Made by a program: the position numbers and the translations under genes. The notes under the pieces were generated by a model. That model was not told the origin of the DNA. It saw only the letters and a program-made list of their open reading frames with translations, and did not search any database. From Symbiodinium natans (lineage: Eukaryota > Sar > Dinophyceae > Suessiales > Symbiodiniaceae): a DNA stretch of 57,742 bases. Location: positions 1 through 57,742 of the forward strand of contig CAJNDS010000861.1 of assembly GCA_905221605.1 (NCBI GenBank), read 5' to 3'. Positions 1 to 10,293 of this stretch are shown one piece after another. How positions within the stretch are numbered: position 1 is the stretch's first letter; every line of letters begins with the position of its first letter.

Positions 1-258
1 ACACATGCAATCTAAGTGGGCATTTGGAATTGCGAAGCCTATATAGACCCTGAACAACCCCTTGCAAAATATGCCAAAATGTTTTAACTCCGTATGCTAC
101 CCCGTCCCCCAAAAAGTACACCTATTCGAGGATGTCTAGGAAGCCCTAAAACCCTCAACGCGAAACCCTCATCCCTAAACTACCGCCCTAAGCCCAGAAC
201 CCCCTGAATGCACACTGAGTTTTTGAATCCCCAGCCTTTTCGACCCTAAGCCTCTCAG

Positions 259-1897
259 GCATCCTGCTCAGCCTTTGCCGCATTGCGAGCGGACGGAACT
301 GTGGTTTCCTGGGGCAGGACTCAATATTTAGGCAGGGTTTAGGGTTTAGGGTTTAGGGTTTAGGGTTTAGGGTTTAGGGTTTAGGGGTTTCGTTTAGGGT
401 TTAGTGAAGAGGGTTTAGGGTTTAGGGAATCCTGCTGAAGTTCCGTAGTGACTTCAGAGGCTAAGCTTACATGAGACTGTTCCTTCGGAGTTCCGAGCTC
501 TGCATGCAGGGTTGAGGCTTTAAAGGGATTGGGTTTGCATCTGATGCTGGTGTCGGTTTTGGGGTCGATGCATAAGAATTTAATTTATTTCATTACAGTA
601 CTTCCCTTGGGCGCTGGGATGTTTGACACGTTTATGCCTTGGAGTTCACCGATCACAGGAGTATTGAGTTGACATTCGCCAAGAGAAGGACCTCAAATCC
701 ACTTCCCCACCCCAGTGTTCCAGGTTTGTTGTGCCCTGCACCCGCGACCCTAAGACGTAACGCCTATAAGTCCTAACTGCAGCTCCAGCTATGTGGGTGC
801 CAACAAACAATGGCAACCAAATCCCTTTCAACCTTAAACCCTAAACCCTAAACCTGGGTCTTGGGATGAGAGTGGGGTGGGCTTGGCGCTTCGGAGGCAA
901 AGCGCAGATTTCGGACATTTTGCCCCACCCTCTGTGGGGTTGTTAATGTATAAACTCAACTCTTCTCCCCGCCCGGAACTCTTCTCCTCGCCCGGTCTGC
1001 TCCTCGCTCATCCCTGGAGTGCCCAACCCCAAAGTGTCCCGGTTCCCTGGAGTGCCCAACCCCAGAGTCTCCCGAGCCTGGAGTTCCGGGTTTAGGGTGG
1101 GCTCTTTGTCGGCCAAAACCAGATTTCCCTTCAAAAATGAAGCCTTCTAAGGCCCAATGCTGGATTTGGGGTTTCTAATGACATCTTGAGTTTGGAGGGT
1201 CCATACAACTTCTTTTTAATTATTTTACTTCGAACATGGTAGAGATACTCTGGGGTTGGGCACTTTAGGGAGACTCTGGGGCTGGGCACTCCGAGACACT
1301 CTGGGTTGGGCACCCCAAACCCTACTCCCCCCCTCCCCACCCTCAACCCTAAACCCCCACACCCCGAACCCTAAGCCCTAAACCCTAAACCCCCGCACCC
1401 CGAAGCCCAAACCCTAAGCCCTAAACCCCAAACCCTGGAGGAAGCATCATGGCGGGGATAGCACCGCCGTACAGGAGCAGCTCCATGACGTCACGTGCAT
1501 CCAGGCGCTTCTGAGAGCTTGACTAGGACCCAGAGTGGGGCCCTGAATGACCTGATTTCCCCTTGTAGGGTTGGGTTCACTCAAAAGCAATGACCCTAAA
1601 CCCTAAACCCTAAAACCTAAAACCTAAACCCTAAACCCTAAACCCTAAACCCTAAACCCTAAACCCTAAACCCTAAACCCTAAACCCTGCAAAGCCGGAG
1701 TCTCTCTCGGCCCTGGGAGGTTGGGTTTTTTTTGAGTTTCCAGCTCGAGGCTTTCGAGCTCCGGTCCTTCCTCGGGTTTAAAGTTTAGGGTTTCGGGCTT
1801 TAGGGGTTTAGGGGTTTGGGGGTTTAGGGGTTTAGGGGCTTAGGGGTTTAGGGGTTTAGGGGTCTAGGGTCGAGGGTCTAGGGTTTAGGGTTTCTGG

Positions 1898-1941
<44 letters not shown>

Positions 1942-2733
1942 CATACCTGGCCTTGTTCCTGTCCCTTGCCAGGCTTCCATGGGCGCATTTGCCGCCATTC
2001 GTTCGGATGGCTCCGTGGTGACGTGGGGTCACCTCTCCTGCATGCAGTTTAGGATTCAGATTCTTTAATCCTTCCACGGAGTGTTCGGCGTTGCCCTTCA
2101 TAGCGGGACAGGGCCCATGTCCGGAACTTGGCATGGGTCGTGAGTAGCTATAAGCTAAACCCTAAACCCTAAACCCTAAACCCTAAACCCTAAACCCTAA
2201 ACCCTAAACCCTAAACCCACGAACGTCAGCTTTCGATCAGGCAGTTTGACGTGTGGTTCTGAGGTCCGCCATCTCTGGGCGGCGACAGCTCGTACGTGAA
2301 GGAGCAGCTGGGAAGATCCAAGGCGGGCTTTTTCCTTGGAACCTCGCCCGGGCGGATGGTGTTGTCATATACAAATTAAAATATTAATATACATATATGT
2401 ATACATATGTGTAGATTCTTGTTTTATACTTGTAGATGTATATATATATATATATATTAAATACTGCCTATAGTCTCTGTAGGGTATGTTTTTCCGTCTA
2501 AACCCTAAACCCTAAACCCCTTCCAGGAAGATGATGAGGCCGAGAAGAGGGCCAAGGCCAAGGCCCGTGCCCAAGCCAAGGCCAAAGCCAAGGCCAAGGC
2601 AAAGGCAAAAGCCAAGCCCAAGGCTACAGCGAAGCCCAAGGCGAAAGCCAAGGCCAAGGCCAAAGCGAAGCCCAAGGCCAAAGCCAAGGTTAAGGCCAAG
2701 TTGAAGGTCTTGAAGAAGCCCTCCAAGAAGTAG
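259..2733 (+). CDS. RCC1-like repeat protein with Lys/Ala-rich tail (3' part of gene)
   Basis: Five exons can be read: 259-317, 1441-1504, 1973-2027, 2264-2322 and 2527-2733 (stop TAG). They alternate the two halves of an RCC1-type blade: AFAALRADGTVVSWG, then GGDSTAVQEQL, then AFAAIRSDGSVVTWG, then GGDSSYVKEQL. Exons 259 and 1973 begin at the same codon of the repeat, directly after CAG|G. Phases join cleanly with GA, GC, GT and GC donors and AG|G acceptors. The last exon encodes an acidic start (EDDEAEKR) and then about 55 residues of Lys-Ala/Lys-Pro, like a histone H1 tail. RCC1 blades typically bind chromatin or small GTPases, or sit in HERC-type ligases; the tail suggests nuclear DNA contact (inference). 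The start lies left of the window. Linking the tail exon to the blades rests on phase only. Every intron contains telomeric repeats. Confidence 0.78.
337..428 (+). repeat. (TTTAGGG)n array in RCC1-like intron 1
   Basis: Several perfect TTTAGGG units begin about 20 bases after the inferred GA donor at 318, with minor decay near 387-410. The same intron ends in a C-rich array at 1345-1436, so its two ends are complementary. Confidence 0.9.
1345..1436 (-). repeat. Degenerate (CCCTAAA)n array before an acceptor
   Basis: CCCTAAA units with CCCC and GCACCCCG variants end four bases before the inferred acceptor at 1440. Confidence 0.85.
1591..1688 (-). repeat. (CCCTAAA)n array in RCC1-like intron 2
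   Basis: About thirteen near-perfect units. A G-rich array follows at 1783-1892. This order (C then G) is the reverse of most introns here, unless a small exon lies between them (AG|G near 1756, GG|GTTTAAAG near 1781). Confidence 0.9.
1783..1892 (+). repeat. Degenerate TTTAGGG array
   Basis: Runs of TTTAGGGG and CTTAGGGG variants, followed by a (CT)n tract at 1903-1934 that serves as the polypyrimidine stretch before the acceptor at 1971-1972. Confidence 0.85.
2158..2217 (-). repeat. (CCCTAAA)8 array in RCC1-like intron 3
   Basis: Perfect tandem units about 45 bases before the exon at 2264. Confidence 0.92.
2380..2457. repeat. AT-rich microsatellite
   Basis: (AT)n and TATACATATG-type repeats inside the intron between the 2264-2322 exon and the tail exon. 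Confidence 0.85.
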
Positions 2734-3983
2734 CCCGTAGAACGCAGCCGCTTCTGCGCAAATGCCGCGCGTTTCGAGTCTGTGCCGGGCCTGTACAGCT
2801 TGGGCCCTTCGTTCTGAAAGTTCGGTCCCTACAGCCGCCAGCCAGCACAATTCATCTGAGCAAGAAGACCTGCCATGAGCCTTCATTAATATGTGGCGAC
2901 ATCCTTTTTGAACCTCCGTGTGTGCGCCAGTGTATGTGAAATGTCTGGACTTGGACCTTCTTGCGTAGATGACGAGGGAGCAGTGCTGAGAACACAGCCC
3001 GACACCTCGTTTGCCGAGCTGCTTGTTGAGCAGCGACTCATATGGGTATCTCCCCACCCTCTCATATACCTCAAATCATCCAAATTATTGTACTTCTTCT
3101 TGGTAGGAACCAAGTCCAGGGTACCCCTATTCTGGGAATGTACCCATATCCTGTACATTGGCATGTGCCTCAGTGTCAAAGGAAGCTGGGATGAGTCTCC
3201 ATGCGATAATTCAGGCTGTGCGGCCTAAAGCCCTAAGCCCAAAAGCCTCGCATGTTTACAGGGCATTGGGCCCAAAAGTAGTAAACACAGGGAGGCAGAA
3301 TGCTTCCGAGATCCATCGCGAACGAGCCACAGAGCCTCGCAACAGAAAGACTTTGCCGGCGTCTCCTGGTCTGGTTTGACATGTTGGAGGTTGAGAGCCG
3401 GGACTTGCACAGTTTTTTCCATCTTCTACGTAACTAGCGCGATGAAGCTGAAACGCCCGTAGGGTGTATGGCATGCCCGAAGGTGGAGGTTCTACTCGGC
3501 TTTAAACATTGATGACCCATAGGCCTTCTAGGGTGCGGTGGGCAGGACTCCAGCCTTGTTGTCGGCTGCTTAGCAAGAGTCGTTGTGAGCTCAACTTGGG
3601 GGATCCGAGGGCCAACGCTGCTGCCCTTAAACAGACTCTCGGTTAAAAACATGCTGGGCAGCTGTCAACCCGGAACACCAAACCCCAAACTATCCGGCCT
3701 TGCTTTAGCATCTTCTTCACTTCGTTCTGGGCAAAAGGGTACAAAGTAGAACCTTAACGGCCAGAACAAGTCTTGTGAGCTTGGGTTCTGCTACGGCATC
3801 CAGGCCTCTCAGTAAGGGACCCCCCCCCCCCCCCCAAATAGTGGGATCCCCTAAAAAACCTGGACCCCATTCAGGTACCCCTCTCATCGTAAACCCCCAT
3901 AGGGTTATGGGTTTAGGGTTTAGGGATTAGGGTTTAGGGTTAGGGTTCCAGTCTGAGGGCTCCAGTGCCCATTCTGGCGACAG
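2734..3983. other. Gene-poor stretch after the RCC1-like gene
   Basis: No domain is recognised. A short coding-like segment around 3290-3370 follows an ACAG|G site and reads GRQNASEIHRERATEPRN. A 17-base poly-C run lies near 3820 and a short TTTAGGG array at 3903-3950. The ORFs at 2886-3230 overlap on both strands and are not convincing. Confidence 0.4.
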
Positions 3984-4046
3984 GTTTTGTCGGATGGCCT
4001 CTGGGCATTGGCGATGACCCGCACGCTGCCCAATCCTGTGATGAAG
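3984..4046 (+). CDS. Exon-like segment, unknown protein
   Basis: Bounded by GACAG|G and AAG|GTGCGG, open in phase 0, reading for example SDGLWALAMTRTLPNPVMK. A second open frame exists, so the frame is uncertain. The end GATGAAGGTGCGGG recurs near 4220. It sits between two TTTAGGG arrays. The family is not recognised. Confidence 0.4.
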
Positions 4047-4090
4047 GTGCGGGCAGGGTTTTAGGGTTTAGGGTTTAGGTCGAGTCATAG

Positions 4091-4140
4091 GCACTGTGGC
4101 GTGGGAGCGGGCTGGGCAGAAAGGGCAGCAGTCGAAAAAG
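4091..4140 (+). CDS. Exon-like segment ending at a telomeric donor
   Basis: After TCATAG|G the sequence is open and reads TVAWERAGQKGQQSKK. It runs straight into GGTTTAGGG, so the putative 5' splice site is the first telomeric unit. Protein unknown. Confidence 0.45.
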
Positions 4141-4552
4141 GGTTTAGGGTTAGGGTTTTGGGTTTTGGGTTTTGGGTTTTAGATTCAACAAGCCAACAAA
4201 AGACAGCGAACTGATGAAGGTGCGGGTGTCTGCAGGGTTTTGTCTTTTTGGGGCATTGGGCGTTTTGTTTTGTTTTTGGTTTTTGGCTTTAGGGTCTTCG
4301 AGCTTACTTATACCCCTATAAAAAAGTTTGATAACGCCATAAGCCCTATAGAGGCCCAGGGTTCAGAATCTTAAGGCTCAGGACTGGTGCTAGGGTTCAT
4401 AGGGTTTAGGGTCGGTCGAGGGTCTAGGGTTTCGGGTTTAGGGTGTAGGGTGTCTGCTGCGGGGTGCTTCACAAATTGGGGCCGACTCGTGTGCACTGTG
4501 ACATGTCGTGTCATCTTGACTCTATTAAACTCCGAGCCCTAAGCCCCATAAA

Positions 4553-4690
4553 CCATACTCAGGAACCCTCTTTGAGTAGGCACATGGTCCCTTAGTATGG
4601 TCCCTTACCTTCTTTAATGAAGTAAGGGCCCTTGATAAGGTATTTATGAGGGGCCCCTTTCGCAGGGCCCATACTAAGGACCATGTAAGC
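4553..4690. repeat. Foldback repeat (family E), copy 1
   Basis: Contains CATGGTCCCTTAGTATGG and, in inverted order, CCATACTAAGGACCATG, so it can fold on itself. A related block lies at 34970-35125. Confidence 0.6.
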
Positions 4691-4805
4691 CCCATCAGAA
4701 AGCACCCCCAAATCATGAAGCCAGACACCTCATGAAGCCCCACTCCGCACCCCAGATAACAGAAGCACTAAACCCTAGACCTTTAAAACAAATCTAATCC
4801 CTAAA

Positions 4806-4890
4806 GCCCTCAAACCCTAAACCCTAAACCCTAAACCCTAAACCCTAAACCCTAAACCCTAAACCCTAAACCCTAAACCCTAAACCCTAA
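4806..4890 (-). repeat. (CCCTAAA)n array
   Basis: About twelve perfect units ending ten bases before the coding-like segment at 4901. Confidence 0.93.
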
Positions 4891-4900
4891 CCTCACAAAG

Positions 4901-5016
4901 CAATCTGGGAGGGCTTGGCTGGCAAGCTCCTGGGTCGGCTCAGCGAGCGCCCGGTCAGCGAGTTCACCGCGCACAACACGCGCCTTGCGCCGGTTTTCGG
5001 AGGGAAATGGGGTCTT
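4901..5016 (+). CDS. Exon-like segment, unknown protein
   Basis: Follows CACAAAG and is open in one frame, reading IWEGLAGKLLGRLSERPVS and then EFTAHNTRLAPVFGGKW. Composition is strongly coding, unlike its flanks. A C-rich telomeric array is upstream and TTTAGGG units follow at 5038-5100. Family not recognised. Confidence 0.5.
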
Positions 5017-5329
5017 GGGCTTTTAGGTTTTTTGGGCTTAGGGTGTAGGGGTTTAGGGTTCAGGGTTTAGGGTTTGCGGCGTCGGGTTTAGGGTTTAGGG
5101 CAGAGAACAAAAGAAAGGTTTACAGGACGGCAGGGAACTACTCCCCCAGCATTCGGGAAGCCCCGGGCTCAGAAAAGGGTTTATTTCAGGGTATCCGGAC
5201 CCTGAATCATATTCCCCTATGTAACCAGATATAACCCTATACCGACCTTACATAGCGCCTTTACACCAAAGTACGAGTAGCCCGGAAAGAACCCCTCAAA
5301 TCCCTCATACGGGTCCCTCCGGTAGTCCC

Positions 5330-5665
5330 TTGAGTTTAGGGTTGTTAGGGGTCAGCTTGAGCCTGAAAGAGGCCAGCTGCACTCAAATTAAGACAGCACA
5401 ATCTTGTGTGTTCCTTGAAACCTGCAAGTCCCAGAAATCTAAACCCACAGAAACCTCTCTCTTTAGAGCCCTAATGATGCTGCGCAGATATCGTGTGACT
5501 GAGGTACTCGATGATGTACTCGATCGCCATGCTGCAGGTGCATCGAATGTCAGGCTTAAAGCGTTTACTGTAGTGTTTAAGGGCGCAGCCGGGTTGGGGC
5601 AGGCTGGCCGGGGAAGCTCCAAAAAACATCAAAATGTGAAAGCCCCTGTGAGATCTGGACGCTAG
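5330..5665 (+). CDS. Possible exon within an open stretch, unknown
   Basis: The ORF contains a plausible segment, MMLRRYRVTEVLDDVLDRH, then VRLKAFTVVFKGAAG. It has no recognised domain and no clear splice borders. An antisense ORF also covers it, so this is weak. Confidence 0.25.
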   Translation: MSLGLLGVSLSLKEASCTQIKTAQSCVFLETCKSQKSKPTETSLFRALMMLRRYRVTEVLDDVLDRHAAGASNVRLKAFTVVFKGAAGLGQAGRGSSKKHQNVKAPVRSGR

Positions 5666-5817
5666 AGCCCAGATCGGTGTAAGACCCTTGTCCTTGACTT
5701 CAGCCTTAGCAAGAGGCCAGGGACAGACGAGGTCGCCAGGTGTTTATATACATGCGCAAGCATGCGCAAAAAACTCACTTTGTTCAACCTTGTTCTATCT
5801 AACATGCACAACATGTG

Positions 5818-5907
5818 TGTACACATATATATATATATACATATATATATATATTATACATATACATGTATAACACATATAGCACATAGAACATGTATAA
5901 TTAACAT

Positions 5908-5954
<47 letters not shown>

Positions 5955-5968
5955 GTATACATATATAG
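5818..5968. repeat. (AT)n/(ACAT)n microsatellite
   Basis: Long alternating purine-pyrimidine tract with TATATACATA and about 25 consecutive AT units. The Tyr/Ile ORFs across it are artefacts. Confidence 0.9.
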
Positions 5969-6034
5969 AGAAACATGCAATTATAGGTATCCTCAGGCTC
6001 TTTCCGTTCGGCACTATTCCCACTGCGGCCGGCA

Positions 6035-6120
6035 GGAGACCTGCACACACGCGGAGGCGCGATCTCTGCTACCCAAGCTGCTGGAAGCGTGGGAGCTCAC
6101 CGCTGAGAACATGACCGAGG
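6035..6120 (+). CDS. Exon-like segment, unknown protein
   Basis: Open frame reading LLPKLLEAWELTAENMTEG, preceded by possible acceptor GGCCGGCAG|G near 6031 and followed by TTTAGGG arrays at 6160-6240. Family not recognised. Confidence 0.42.
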
Positions 6121-6480
6121 GAAGGGGGAGGGGAGGAGGGGAGAGGAGGCGCCTTACAAAAGGTTTAGGGTTTAGGGTTTAGGTTTTAGGGTTTATGAGG
6201 TTTAGGGTTTAGGGTTTGGGGTTTAGGGTTTAGGGTAGAACTTGGAGGCTGGACGTTGCCGGTGGCAGAAGACTGCTGAAACCATAACCAGCACACTCAA
6301 CTTGAACCCTACACCCAATAAGCCCCTGGTGACAGTCGGCAAAGAGAGCCTAAACCTCGAACCCTAAGGCGCTTCACAAAAGAGTTTTTTTTTGTAATTG
6401 TCACTGGCTTTCGGGGATACTAAGTCGACTTACGACGTCAAAAGAGCTTCTAGGAGTTTGTAGCTTCGCCTCACTCGCAG

Positions 6481-6749
6481 GACACCGAAACAGATCTCCG
6501 GCTGTCTTTGGGCCCTCGGTTGGCTGGATCCTGGGGCGAAGGACAGCCGAGGCTGGGTGAATCGGTTTAGGTTAGGGTTTAGGGTTTAGGGTTTAGGGTT
6601 TAGGGTTTAGGGTTTAGGGTTTAGGGTTTAGGGTTTAGGGTTTAGGGTTTAGGGTTTAGGGTTTAGGGTTTAGGGTTTAGGGTTTGTAGCACTGGGAGCC
6701 TGTGCTTGGGCAGTTTCTGGCAGCACCCACGGGAGTCCGGATGCAAAAG
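6481..6749 (+). CDS. Two exon-like segments joined across a telomeric array
   Basis: Segment 6481-6564 follows CGCAG|G, reads DTETDLRLSLGPRLAGSWGE and ends GAATCG|GTTTAGG. Segment 6690-6749 follows TTTGTAG, reads HWEPVLGQFLAAPTGVRMQK and ends AAAAGG|GTTTAGGG. Both are in phase 0, so they can be joined. The candidate intron between them (6565-6689) is almost purely TTTAGGG. The protein is not recognised. If confirmed, this is the cleanest case of an intron made of telomeric repeat. Confidence 0.45.
6566..6686 (+). repeat. Long (TTTAGGG)n array
   Basis: About sixteen perfect units, starting GTTTAGG directly at the candidate donor and ending TTTGTAG at the candidate acceptor. Confidence 0.95.
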
Positions 6750-6797
6750 GGTTTAGGGTTTAAGGTTTAGGGTTTAGGGTTTAGGGTTTAGGCGGGG

Positions 6798-6951
6798 ATG
6801 AGGGTTTTTCGGTTTTACACGGTTGGGGCGCAGTGTGTTTTATTTGTAGATGCGCCTTCAGAGGACAAAGCACCTTCGCAGCCCATGTGTGCTCTGTGCT
6901 GTTGCGTTGGAATCATTCAGATTCGAAGACTGTCTATGGAGGGAGCTCAGG
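6798..6951 (+). CDS. Possible exon ending at a GTGAGC donor
   Basis: The open frame ends GGGAGCTCAG|GTGAGCC, a consensus GT donor. It reads DAPSEDKAPSQPMCALCC and then IIQIRRLSMEGAQ. No family recognised. The upstream border is unclear; the ATG lies in a degenerate telomeric array. Confidence 0.35.
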
Positions 6952-7049
6952 TGAGCCACTTGAATGATAATGTTTCCTGTTCTAGGGACATATACGGCTT
7001 GACGGTGCTTCCTTGTTATGACGCTGCTTCTGACATGGTAACTTAGCTT

Positions 7050-7510
7050 ACTGTTCAGCAGAAATCCAGGTCAGGCACAAGCAATCTCAACCGAAACGAG
7101 CCTCGACAAAAGCAGGTTTTGTTTCTCCAATCTTAAAGGTCCAAGCAAACACATTTCTCGGCCCTGACGATCTCGTTGTTCATCGCTTTTCTTCCTGCAA
7201 CGGTGTTGCGAGGTGCTAAGAGTCAAGAATGACCCGTCGTGGCACCATGCATATCTTAACGCGTGCGAAGGAAGCTTGCCGGCTCCAATAGTGCTCCGTT
7301 TCTACTAATGCTTAAGAACCCCGAACAAACAACAGATATTCTTCCTTATTAAGGGTATTATGGGGGTTTATTATTATTATTCTTTTGGGGTTCTTAAGCA
7401 AATAGTCAAATAGCAGGTTTCAGAATTTCAGTCAAAGAGAAGTCTCGACATATCGCCAGGTGCCTTGGTGAGCGTGCGGAATGAGGCCCGGGCTTATGGG
7501 GGGATGGGCT
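7050..7510. other. No gene seen
   Basis: Unique sequence without a coding-like segment or obvious repeat, except a short TTATTATTATT run near 7372. Confidence 0.4.
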
Positions 7511-7702
7511 GAAGGTTTAGGGTTTAGGGTTTAGGGTTTAGGGTTTAGGGTTTAGGGTTAGGTTTAGGGTTCAGGGTTCAGGGTTTAGGGTTTAGGGTCT
7601 AGCGTCCAAAAAGAACCCTCTGAGCAACCAATTCTGCCATGGCTTCGGGCCTTGAGTCTGGGCGCCCAATCACGAAAAGTAGACCCCACTCCCTGCCCGC
7701 AG

Positions 7703-7768
7703 ATTGCCTTCGCGCTGGCGGAGATGAGGATGAAGGAGCTGCCTCTTGGCTTGCGTTCTGGCGCTCAC
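7703..7768 (+). CDS. Exon-like segment, unknown protein
   Basis: Follows CCCGCAG and reads IAFALAEMRMKELPLGLRSG, with composition unlike its flanks. A TTTAGGG array lies at 7515-7600 and a foldback with AATTATAA/TTATAATT arms at 7806-7877. Confidence 0.42.
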
Positions 7769-7934
7769 GGGTGTAGGAACTGCTAGCACATACTTGGAGG
7801 TTCAGGGTAACCCAATTATAAGTGTAGATATACCCCACTTGTGAACCCCCTAAGTACCCTAGTAGGGTTATAATTGGCTGATAGGTACAGTTAGAGTCTA
7901 GAGTTGGGTTGCGAAGTACCTGAAATCTCAAGTA

Positions 7935-8066
7935 TCCTAGGTCGGATAAGGGGGACCCTGAAAAAGGAAACCCTCCTTAACCTTCTTCTGGCTCTCTTAA
8001 CCAGGGACCTTGTTGAGAGGCTCTAAATATCTCCAAGGGTACCCCTCATCCTGTCTTATCCCCTAA
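7935..8066 (+). mobile_element. Foldback element family B, copy 1 (MITE-like)
   Basis: Begins TCCTAGGTCGGATAAGGGGGA and ends AAGGGTACCCCTCATCCTG..TTATCCCCTA, so the ends are inverted copies. The middle holds the conserved CTTCTGGCTCTCTTAA. Related copies: 18665, 32799 and 41009, all in the same orientation. Confidence 0.75.
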
Positions 8067-8399
8067 CATAAGCAGCTCCCTCTTGGACACAGCTCACATG
8101 GATTCCGGGTTCCAGTGCGCCAGTGAGGGCGCAGGACGTCGACATTTGTGGCTTTGGGATCTAGACAAGGAGCTTTTTTGCAGATGCCTCCTAACGACGC
8201 TGCGGACGTTCCCTAGCCAGGTACCATGACAAACTAGCTGCAATTTGGAGCTTTTGGCCTAGCTGAGTAGGGTGATCCTAAAGGTCTCCCCCACGCAGGC
8301 CCATGGTCCGCAAACCCAAAGAGGGTTTAGGGTTTAGGGTTTAGGGTTTGGGTATAGGGTTTAGGGTTCAGGGTTTAGGGTTTAGGGCTCAGGGTCTGC

Positions 8400-9184
8400 A
8401 GCTACAAGTCCTAACCCCTACGCCCCTATGTCATGAACTTAGGCGGGTAGCAACAAAACACAAAAGCAACACAAGCTTGAACCCCAAAAGCCCTAATTAA
8501 TCCTGAAGCCACAATCTTAAACCTCCTAACGCCTCGAAACCCCTAATACTCCATGAACTTAAAACCTACACCCTCTACTCCTACAGCCTCAAACCCCTAT
8601 AAAGCCCTCAAGCCCTCGGCATCTCAAGTAGCCCAGCAAGCCCACAAGGTCGGAAGGGCTGTGGGGCTTTGCAGCCTTGGAGTTTGGAGACCAGGAGGGC
8701 TCTTTGGGGTTGTTGTTGGAATTTAAGGTTTAGTTTGTGTTTGTTTTTCTCATTTGTTTTTTCTCATTTTTTTTGGTGGGGGGGGGGGGACCTGGATCAT
8801 TGTCGGTTTTGAGATTTGTAGGGTTTAGGGTGGTTTAGCGTTAACGGTTTTCTGCTTCGGAAGCTAGGTCGCAGGATTTCGGGTACTTGCAAACAGACTA
8901 GTCTAGTCGGTTTAAGCTGATTGAGGCTGCTACTGTTACTCTACCTTTCGAAGTTGGAGGTGTTTGCCACGTTCTCTGTCACGTGGACGGTTGTGTTTGC
9001 TTAAACCCAAAGCCCTAACTTCTTGCCTAGGATACTGCTGGTTTTGACGACTTTGACAACTGGCTGAAGCCTCACATGGCTTTCCACACCCCACACGGGC
9101 CTCTACAAGCCGTAAACCTCCAAAACCCTATGGCCTGGAGTCATGAAGCTTGGGGGGGAAGGCTTGGGGTTTAGGGAGTAGGGG
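8400..9184. other. Degenerate telomere-like and G-rich DNA
   Basis: Scattered CCCTAA-like fragments, a G run near 8778 and T-rich tracts. No convincing exon. Confidence 0.4.
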
Positions 9185-9237
9185 TTGGGTTTAGAGGGTT
9201 ATAGGGTTTTTGGTTTAGGGTTTACAGGGTTTGGCAT

Positions 9238-9421
9238 TTCCAGATTTGTCGCCTCTGCTGCTCCCTGTCGGGTGGTTGGCTTGGTTTCAAACTCCACTCC
9301 ACGATTGGACAAGAAGCTTCTTCTCAGATCCTTCTTACCTGAACTGCAAGAATTCTGCCGAGCCTTGTTGATCTGTAATACCGTCCTACTTCCACACCTC
9401 ACCTTTCAGGGTTGTGGCTAA
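9238..9421 (+). CDS. Possible terminal exon, unknown protein
   Basis: An open frame reads SNSTPRLDKKLLLRSFLPEL then QEFCRALLICNTVLLPHL and ends at TAA (9419-9421). It has no recognised family, and alternative frames are partly open. Confidence 0.3.
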
Positions 9422-9426
9422 ATATT

Positions 9427-9522
9427 TGGGGGTTTACGATAATAAGAGGCCCCTAATCTTTCCTTCTAATAAGAACCGCAATAAGGTACCCCCCCCCCCC
9501 CCCATTTTCGGAAAACCCCCAT
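9427..9522. mobile_element. Foldback element family C, copy with expanded poly-C
   Basis: Starts TGGGGGTTTACGA and ends TTTTCGGAAAACCCCCA, inverted relative to each other. The conserved GGTACC inside has become a poly-C run of about 15. Other copies: 28870, 40797, 44495. Confidence 0.65.
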
Positions 9523-9524
9523 TC

Positions 9525-9630
9525 AGCCGCAGTGCCGTGTGCGCCTGACTGGCGGCCACTTGTGCTCAAGCCACAGCGCATGCGATCACGCCTTGCGCGT
9601 CTGCCGCGGCGCGCTGTCACTCGGCTTATT
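9525..9630 (+). CDS. Cys/His-rich exon-like segment
   Basis: Reads QCRVRLTGGHLCSSHSACDH and then ALRVCRGALSLG before running into TTTTGGGG repeats and a 17-base G run. Spaced Cys/His suggest metal binding, but no family is recognised. Confidence 0.38.
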
Positions 9631-9639
9631 AGGGTTTTG

Positions 9640-10290
9640 GGTTTTGGGGTTTTGGGGTTTTGGGGGGGGGGGGGGGGGCTTAAGTATGGTACGTTATCTA
9701 AGTAGGACAGCCGCAGTGCAAGTACATGTATCTCTGCTTAGAACTAGTCGTGAATCCTCGAGTTCCGGTCGTTTGGCTACGTGTGCAACCTAGGTTAGCG
9801 TGCACATTGGTCAACTTGCCTGCCCTGTCACAAGCCTAGTTGCCAAAGCAGCCTGAAATGTGGAGAACTACCCTATGCTCGCAACCCTTATCTATAGAGG
9901 GCAGAACTGCCCTGTACCACTGTGGCCAGACGAACCTCAAAATTGGGGTCATGTACCCTGTTCTACTTGATTCCCTTCCTAGGGTGTATGACCATTTGGG
10001 GGGGTTCATTTTGTCCCTCATACAACCCTGCCAAGGCCGAGCAGGGGGAAAACCCACACCTTAGGTACCTGAAGGTTCATTTACTAGGGCTAGGATTCTA
10101 CCAGATGTAGGCCAACTGTAGTAACGTTAACCTTACTTAAGCCGTAGTTATTCCTATACTGAAGATCCATGCAACCCTCGCTAGAACCTACCAGCACTGA
10201 CCCCCTTAGGATTATTTGTATTCTTCAGTCATGTTTTTGGGGTCTCTGCTTAAGGTTTCCCACTGACAAAGACGGAGAGTCCCATTCCAG
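9640..10290. other. No convincing gene; overlapping ORFs on both strands
   Basis: Contains G-run 9661-9678. The ORFs at 9836-10110 overlap in several frames and show no domain. Confidence 0.35.
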
Positions 10291-10293
10291 AGG

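Noticed and set aside
300-420. Chromosome end (true telomere)
   Set aside because: Arrays occur throughout the window in both orientations and lie inside introns with coding DNA on both sides.
2505-2726. Minus-strand Leu/Ala-rich protein
   Set aside because: It is the antisense of the Lys/Ala-rich tail exon of the RCC1-like gene.
5762-5980. Tyr/Ile-rich small proteins
   Set aside because: Translations of an AT/ACAT microsatellite on both strands.
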